Assembly (NCBI RefSeq): GCF_000472965.1
Contig: NZ_AXAU01000001.1
Coordinates: 496,001-560,000 of the forward strand
Source: Bradyrhizobium murdochi
GTDB lineage: Bacteria > Pseudomonadota > Alphaproteobacteria > Rhizobiales > Xanthobacteraceae
Reading direction: 5' to 3'
DNA length: 64,000 nucleotides
Positions within the stretch are counted from its first letter, which is position 1; each line of letters starts with the position of its first letter. Positions 56,815 to 64,000 of this stretch are shown in pieces. The notes below the pieces were generated by a model. The model was given only the letters and a program-made list of their open reading frames with translations, searched no databases and had not been told where the DNA came from. Both the position numbers and the translations under genes were made by a program.

Positions 56815-57585
56815 ATGGCTTACAAGCGCAATCGTGCGATCAATCTGCCGGCGCCGTACCTGAAGCGGGTTTGGATCGAGCCATCGCGGATCACCGACCG
56901 GGAGGCCTATCCGTTCTGCCTGCCGCTGCTGCGCGATGAGTTCGAACTGACTTTCAACAAGGCGATCACCATCATCGTCGGCGAGAACGGCACCGGCAAA
57001 TCGACCTTGCTCGAAGGCATCGCTGTGCTTGCCGGCTACGACGAAGCCGGCGGTGGTAAGGGGTACATGCCCGTCGATCATTCGAAGGCGTTGGAGAAGA
57101 TGGGTGGAACGTTGTCGACCGCCCTTCGCGCAAGCTGGCTGCCAAAGATCACCAACGGATGGTTCTTTCGTGCTGAGAGTTTCTTTTCGGTGGCCCGATA
57201 TCTCGATGAAGCGGCCATCGGAACGCCCGGCCCGCCGCCTCCCGATTTCCTCTCGCACTCCCACGGCGAAGGCTTTTTGCGCTTCTTCGAAGAGCGCTGC
57301 CAGCGGCAGGGCATCTTCATCTTCGACGAGCCGGAATCCGCGCTCTCGCCATCGCGTCAGATCGAGTTTCTGAAACTGATGCGGCGGATGGACGAGATCG
57401 GCCATTGCCAGATCATCATGGCCACGCATTCGCCTGTCCTGATGGCCTATCCGAACGCGACGCTGCTGCGGCTGACGAAATATGGGCTCGAGCCGGTGAC
57501 CGTACGCGAGACCGACCACTACAAGGTCCTGCGCGAATTTTGCGACGACCCGGATGGTTTCGTGCAGGCGGCGATCGAGGAGTGA
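56815..57585 (+). CDS. AAA-family ATPase (ABC/OLD-type head)
   Basis: 256 residues. Walker A GENGTGKST at 56-64, a signature-like region, Walker B GIFIFDEPESALS and the His switch IIMATHSPVLM. No coiled coil or nuclease domain, so it is a single ABC-like ATPase of the widespread COG3910 type. Partner and role are unknown; the divergent neighbour is a WYL-like protein. No evidence here for a defence island. Confidence 0.8.
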   Translation: MAYKRNRAINLPAPYLKRVWIEPSRITDREAYPFCLPLLRDEFELTFNKAITIIVGENGTGKSTLLEGIAVLAGYDEAGGGKGYMPVDHSKALEKMGGTLSTALRASWLPKITNGWFFRAESFFSVARYLDEAAIGTPGPPPPDFLSHSHGEGFLRFFEERCQRQGIFIFDEPESALSPSRQIEFLKLMRRMDEIGHCQIIMATHSPVLMAYPNATLLRLTKYGLEPVTVRETDHYKVLREFCDDPDGFVQAAIEE

Positions 57586-57591
57586 AGGTTT

Positions 57592-57710
57592 GTAGGGTGG
57601 GTAGAGCGCAAGCGAAACCCACCATGTTGCATCGTACGACGACTTTGATGGGTATCGCTTCCGCCTACGCTCGTTGGGCTACGGCGGACAAGTCGCTCTA
57701 GCCATCCTAC
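57592..57710. repeat. Palindromic intergenic repeat, family C (copy 2)
   Basis: gtagggtgggtagagcg at the left and cgctctagccatcctac at the right, imperfect arms with two mismatches. Same family as at 12686. It follows the AAA ATPase gene. Confidence 0.75.
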
Positions 57711-57802
57711 GGTACTGCAAACTTTGTCGCAGGCTGGATCACCTACGCTGGGCTCGTTTGTGCTATTATATCGGCCGAACAAGGGAAAACAGGGAGGACG
57801 CC

Positions 57803-58129
57803 ATGCCTCATACCCTGGTGCCCAGTGATCGCGTCGAGCGTGTGAACGTGTACGGGCGCGACGGCACAAAACTCGGCTCGATCGAGCGGCTGATGCTCGA
57901 CAAGGTGAGCGGAACGGTTGCCTACGCCGTGATCAAAACCGGCGGGCTGCTCGGCAGCCACCATCATTATCCGATTCGCTGGGACGCGCTCCGATTTGAT
58001 CCCGCGCGTCAGGCCTACCAGACCGACGTGACGCTGGAGGACCTACACACGGGGCCGTCCGAACTCGATGATGACGCCTTCGACTGGGGTGACCGCTCGC
58101 AGCCGCATCCGCATTATTGGACGGTGTAA
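57803..58129 (+). CDS. PRC-barrel domain protein
   Basis: 108 residues from the ATG at 57803, after acagggaggacgcc. RVNVYGRDGTKLGSIERLML and YAVIKTGGLLGSHHHYPIRW are PRC-barrel features; the tail is acidic (DDDAFDWGDRS). PRC barrels act in photosynthetic reaction-centre assembly and in RNA metabolism (RimM); this small stand-alone type is stress-associated in relatives and uncharacterised. Confidence 0.8.
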   Translation: MPHTLVPSDRVERVNVYGRDGTKLGSIERLMLDKVSGTVAYAVIKTGGLLGSHHHYPIRWDALRFDPARQAYQTDVTLEDLHTGPSELDDDAFDWGDRSQPHPHYWTV

Positions 58130-58239
58130 CCGCGCCGGCGGAGTGACCTGCTCGCAGGGAGGAAGAAACGACGGATTACGCTTCGCTCCACCCATCATCC
58201 CACGCTACTGGCATGGGTGTTCCGGGTTTTGTGTCTGGC

Positions 58240-61221
<2,982 letters not shown>

Positions 61222-61309
61222 ATCGGCATTTCCAGGCGCGAGGCACGCGCCACGTTGGGCGCGCATTGCCGGCGAGGGACCGGGATCAGGCGCCGATGAT
61301 TGAAAGTCG

Positions 61310-61324
61310 GAACATAGGAAGAAC
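61310..61324 (-). promoter_or_regulatory. LexA (SOS) box upstream of uvrA
   Basis: On the minus strand GTTC-ttcctat-GTTC, an exact match to the alphaproteobacterial LexA consensus GTTC-N7-GTTC. It lies 89 bases before the uvrA start and in the right position to cover its promoter. Confidence 0.8.
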
Positions 61325-61433
61325 GGCTGGGAATTTCCAGTGTCGCGTGCGAATCATCAACGGATTGTTTGCGCTGAAATATTTTTGGCAGCAGCCGTCA
61401 GCAGCTCCGTGCGAAACGCCGCGGAAAATAAAT

Positions 61434-61463
61434 CGCCTCCGTTCCGGTTTCGGAACGGAGGCG
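61434..61463 (-). terminator. Terminator of Omp31-type gene 2
   Basis: Perfect 13-base arms CGCCTCCGTTCCG and CGGAACGGAGGCG with a 4-base loop, followed on the minus strand by atttatttt. It lies 22 bases past the stop of the porin gene at 61486. Confidence 0.85.
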
Positions 61464-61485
61464 CAGGCAGTTTCAGCAGGAAATC

Positions 61486-62139
61486 TTAGAAGTGATAATT
61501 CACGCCGACCTGAACACTGTTCAGGTTGAGCGTTCCGCTCGCAATAGGAGCAACGCCTGCGAAGTAGGTCTCGCCCTGGAAGCTGCGATAGAGGTACTCA
61601 GCCTTGACCGACCATTTCGGTGCGAACATCACCTCGACGCCAGCACCGAGAGTCCAGCCGGAATGGATCTGGCTATCCGACACGCTCACGCCGAGCGCTG
61701 ACAATGTCAGACGGTTGTCGGCCCAGGCATAACCGCCGGTGCCGTAGACGAGGACCTGGTCGAAGGCGTAGCCGACGCGGCCACGAACGGTACCCATCGA
61801 GCGAATCCGGGTCTCTACGGCGGCGAGCGCCGGGTTACCCACCCTTACGCCGACATCTGCCCAGGCGGCGTCGGCCTCAACGCCGAGCACGAAGTTGCCA
61901 GTCTGCCAGTTGTAGCCGAGCGTGCCGCCGGCGAAGCCGCCGCTGATCTCGCCCAACGCATCTGAGGTGTTTTCCTGGGCGTAGCCGCCCATCGCGCCGA
62001 GGTAAAAGCCGGTCCAGTTATTGATCGCAATCGCTGCGGCCGGCGCCTTGGTGTAGGGCCTGGCAGCGAGATCGGCGGCCATCGCGGGCGCCATCCCAAG
62101 CGCGATCAGGCCAGTGGTGGTCAGCAGAATCTTCTTCAC
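61486..62139 (-). CDS. Omp25/Omp31-type outer-membrane protein (2)
   Basis: 217 residues from a GTG at 62139 after aaggaaaaagaaa; a start 9 codons upstream would add charged residues before the signal. Signal peptide MKKILLTTTGLIALGMAPAMA, then ADLAARPYTKAP. Barrel from NWTGFYLGAMGGYAQEN to the C-terminal QVGVNYHF. Similar in layout to the porins at 55413 and 62422. Probably general Omp31-family outer-membrane protein; specific pore function unknown. Confidence 0.88.
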   Translation of the reverse strand: MKKILLTTTGLIALGMAPAMAADLAARPYTKAPAAAIAINNWTGFYLGAMGGYAQENTSDALGEISGGFAGGTLGYNWQTGNFVLGVEADAAWADVGVRVGNPALAAVETRIRSMGTVRGRVGYAFDQVLVYGTGGYAWADNRLTLSALGVSVSDSQIHSGWTLGAGVEVMFAPKWSVKAEYLYRSFQGETYFAGVAPIASGTLNLNSVQVGVNYHF

Positions 62140-62317
62140 TTTCTTTTTCCTTTCGCGGCTCTCCAACGCAACTTTCCTCAGCCGTCAATTTGAGGTTGCC
62201 TGGCGATATAGCGCGAAGTTCCCTAAAAATGCTGTCGCGGAAATACCACATCAGCGGCAAAAGCGTGGAAATGCAATCGTTCCGTGTGTCGGTCGTGCCG
62301 GTCTACAACCAAACAAA

Positions 62318-62392
62318 AAGGCCGGCACAAGGCCGGCCTTCTCAGTGCTGGTTATCACCGCAAACAAAAAAGGCCGGCGTGAAGCCGGCCTT
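62318..62392 (-). terminator. Tandem terminators of Omp31-type gene 3
   Basis: Two almost identical hairpins: AAGGCCGGC/GCCGGCCTT at 62318-62340 and AAAGGCCGGC/GCCGGCCTTT at 62369-62392. On the minus strand each ends in a T-run (gccttttttgtttg for the second). The second is nearest the stop of the gene at 62422. Confidence 0.85.
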
Positions 62393-62421
62393 TCCGTAGT
62401 ACCACCGCGCTGGCTTTGCGA

Positions 62422-63201
62422 TCAGTACCTCGCGATGACGGGGCCGCCCCAGCGGTAGTTGACGCGGACCGTGACGAGATCGACGTCCTGGCTGATGTTA
62501 CTAGTCCTTGAGAACGAGCCGGCGGGAGCACCAACAAAGTTGCCGGACGCAGCAAAGTCGATGTCGCGGTCACCCATGAACAGGTGGTTGTACTCGACGC
62601 CAACCGACCAGTTCGGGGCGAAGCCGACTTCGAGACCGGCACCAACGACGCCGCCCCAACGCGTTTCCTTGGCGCTGTCGATCAGCAGCCCGGTCGCGAC
62701 ATCGAACCCCCGGTACTTGTCGCTGGTCACGGCCGCGCCGCCCTTTACGTAGAGCAGGACGTTGTTCCAGGCATAGCCAACCTGACCGGTGATCAGTCCG
62801 AACGCGTTGATCCTCGACTCATTCTCAACGGGAGCGAGAAAGGCCAAACTTGTGTTGGAGCCTTGGAAGTCAGCCCAGTTGCCTTGCCCTTCCACGCCGA
62901 ACACCCAGGTGCCAGCCTGCCAGCGGTAGCCGAGTTGACCACCGGCCGTGCCGCCAGTCGCATCGTGGCAGCCTTCGGCCACGGGCGGAACGAAAGGACC
63001 CAAGGCGTCGGCGGTGAGATCCCAGCACTTGCGGCCCGAACCCCAGCCGCCGTTGGCGCCGATGTAGAAGCCGGTCCAATCGTAGATGGCGGCGACTGGA
63101 GCAGGCGGCGCCTTGGTGTAAGGGCGCGCAGCGAGGTCGGCCGCCGCCGCAGGTGCAGCGAACGCAATGAGAGCAACCGAAGCTAACAGGTACTTCTTCA
63201 T
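62422..63201 (-). CDS. Omp25/Omp31-type outer-membrane protein (3)
   Basis: 259 residues. Signal peptide MKKYLLASVALIAFAAPAAA, then ADLAARPYTKAPPAP, nearly identical to the neighbour at 61486. Barrel begins DWTGFYIGANGGWGSG; a Cys pair (C in GRKCWDL and EGCHDATGG) in the first extracellular loop may form a disulfide. The end is VNYRWGGPVIARY, longer and less typical than the usual aromatic terminus. Tandem terminators follow. Confidence 0.86.
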   Translation of the reverse strand: MKKYLLASVALIAFAAPAAAADLAARPYTKAPPAPVAAIYDWTGFYIGANGGWGSGRKCWDLTADALGPFVPPVAEGCHDATGGTAGGQLGYRWQAGTWVFGVEGQGNWADFQGSNTSLAFLAPVENESRINAFGLITGQVGYAWNNVLLYVKGGAAVTSDKYRGFDVATGLLIDSAKETRWGGVVGAGLEVGFAPNWSVGVEYNHLFMGDRDIDFAASGNFVGAPAGSFSRTSNISQDVDLVTVRVNYRWGGPVIARY

Positions 63202-63373
63202 GATCTATCCCCAGTTTTGTCCGCTTCCCGCTAGGCCTGAAGCGTTGTTGTGACGCGAGCGCCCGCGCCGCTGGAGAATTCTATAGCGCGACTCGCGCGG
63301 AAATGGCGTGTCCCGGATGCAACACGCGCGAACCAAGTTTATGGAAGAAGCTTATGATTTATCTGGTATAATT

Positions 63374-63433
63374 GGAACCGAGACGGGAACTTTCGGGTTC
63401 CATTTCGCTTCTTTCGGTTCCCCCGTGGGTTCC
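63374..63433. repeat. Large imperfect inverted repeat upstream of ssb
   Basis: ggaaccgagacgggaac (63374-63390) and gttcccccgtgggttcc (63417-63433) form imperfect arms around tttcgggttccatttcgctt. The arms carry GGAAC/GTTCC motifs. It could be a hairpin in the 5' leader of ssb or a protein-binding site. Confidence 0.55.
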
Positions 63434-63489
63434 CGGGGTTCGCCTAGAGATTGCAAAGCCGCCAGCAGGCGCACATAGGACGTCATCCG

Positions 63490-63504
63490 GAACAAAGCTG
63501 GAAC
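63490..63504. promoter_or_regulatory. LexA (SOS) box upstream of ssb
   Basis: GAAC-aaagctg-GAAC on the plus strand, that is GTTC-N7-GTTC on the minus strand, an exact LexA-box match. A TATATG 17 bases after it could be the -10 element, so LexA would cover the -35 region. Confidence 0.7.
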
Positions 63505-63697
63505 GTGCACCTAGGCGATGCTATATGTGGATAACCGGCGACTTGCCGAGGGATCGCCAAGTCAGCGGGGTCTGTCGGTGTATAGGTCCGGATGTCCGGG
63601 AGCGGACGCGGAAACGGACAAGCGACAGGTCAAGACGGCCGGCACGGAAGCGGCCGGACTAGTAATTTTTGCCGGCGATATCGAGTGGAGAGCGGCG

Positions 63698-64000
63698 ATG
63701 GCGGGAAGCGTGAACAAGGTGATTCTGGTCGGCAACCTCGGCAAGGATCCTGAAATCCGGCGGACACAGGACGGGCGACCGATCGCCAATCTGAGCATCG
63801 CGACATCGGAGACCTGGCGCGACAAAGGCACCGGCGAGCGCAAGGAAAAGACCGAGTGGCACCGCGTGGTGATCTTCAACGAGGGGCTCTGCAAGGTCGC
63901 CGAACAGTATCTGAAGAAGGGCGCCAAGGTTTACATCGAGGGCCAGTTGCAGACGCGCAAATGGACCGACCAGAGCGGGGTCGACAAATACTCGACCGAG
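63698..64000 (+). CDS. ssb: Single-stranded DNA-binding protein, 3' partial
   Basis: First 101 codons, cut by the window end. [20 protein letters not shown] and [20 protein letters not shown] are the OB-fold SSB signature, and [20 protein letters not shown] follows. It protects single-stranded DNA in replication and repair. A LexA box and a large inverted repeat lie upstream. Confidence 0.95.
   Translation, partial: MAGSVNKVILVGNLGKDPEIRRTQDGRPIANLSIATSETWRDKGTGERKEKTEWHRVVIFNEGLCKVAEQYLKKGAKVYIEGQLQTRKWTDQSGVDKYSTE

Larger units (their letters stand above)
63202..63697. other. Divergent promoter region of porin 3 and ssb
   Basis: About 496 bases. Contains a perfect TATAAT at 63367 without a good -35, a large inverted repeat at 63374-63433, and a LexA box at 63490. 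No open frame here has support. Confidence 0.6.

Noticed and set aside
56412..57585. WYL-like protein plus AAA ATPase as a possible defence system
   Set aside because: The genes are divergent, no nuclease, methylase or other effector is near, and this small ATPase type is widespread outside defence islands.
63374..63433. tmRNA or tRNA-like structure
   Set aside because: The arms are imperfect and no T-loop or acceptor end was found.

Overview
This 64 kb GC-rich chromosomal window is almost certainly from a Bradyrhizobium-like alphaproteobacterium (Hyphomicrobiales). The evidence is the gene order (E2-lpdA; argS-SPOR-nagZ-scpAB-tatABC-serS-surE-pcm-nlpD; yajC-secDF; uvrA-Omp31-ssb), the small Omp25/31-type porins, LexA boxes of the alphaproteobacterial GTTC-N7-GTTC type, one EcfG-type stress promoter, several families of intergenic palindromic repeats, and two TctC-type solute receptors. 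No rRNA, tRNA, CRISPR array, intact insertion sequence or prophage was seen.

Layout. 1-3.3 kb: end of the pyruvate dehydrogenase operon (E2 tail, lpdA) and a threonine synthase-like PLP enzyme. 3.3-10 kb: accessory stretch with a TctC receptor, a 55-residue membrane protein, a graveyard of gene tails (CorC/HlyC and TctC fragments), a periplasmic rhodanese coupled to a YeeE/YedE sulfur transporter, and an RTX protein. 10-18.9 kb: ilvD, an ExoR-like Sel1 protein, xthA, and an RND efflux pair followed by a secreted amidohydrolase. 18.7-23.3 kb: a secreted allene-oxide-cyclase-like protein between two copies of a gene-tail junction, a second TctC receptor, a tartrate/malate-type dehydrogenase and a divergent LysR regulator. 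23.4-38.7 kb: a dense housekeeping run for Fe-S carriage, nucleotide pools, translation, chromosome condensation, Tat export, repair of old proteins and cell-wall remodelling. 38.8-47.3 kb: an AAA ATPase, the SecDF-YajC unit, two homologues of mitochondrial complex I assembly factors, TrmFO with a kinase/ANL-C-domain fusion, and a DUF1127 peptide. 47.3-58.2 kb: cell-wall, membrane and stress-type proteins, a Tat-targeted FAH-family protein, an acyl-CoA synthetase with a PPC-domain partner, and an AAA ATPase. 58.2-64 kb: uvrA and ssb, each with a LexA box, separated by two porin genes.

Working together. Export is a theme: TatABC and SecDF-YajC are both here, with a Tat-signal substrate (FAH-like) and many Sec substrates. 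Cell-envelope upkeep is spread through the window (NagZ, SPOR, NlpD-like activator, lytic transglycosylase, Omp31 proteins). The most interesting items are the translationally coupled Mth938/NDUFAF3-like and NDUFAF6-like genes behind secDF, the kinase fused to an acyl-CoA-synthetase C-terminal domain, and two loci where 3' ends of genes survive as duplicated fossils. Calls are from reading the sequence and remembered family motifs; no database search was run.
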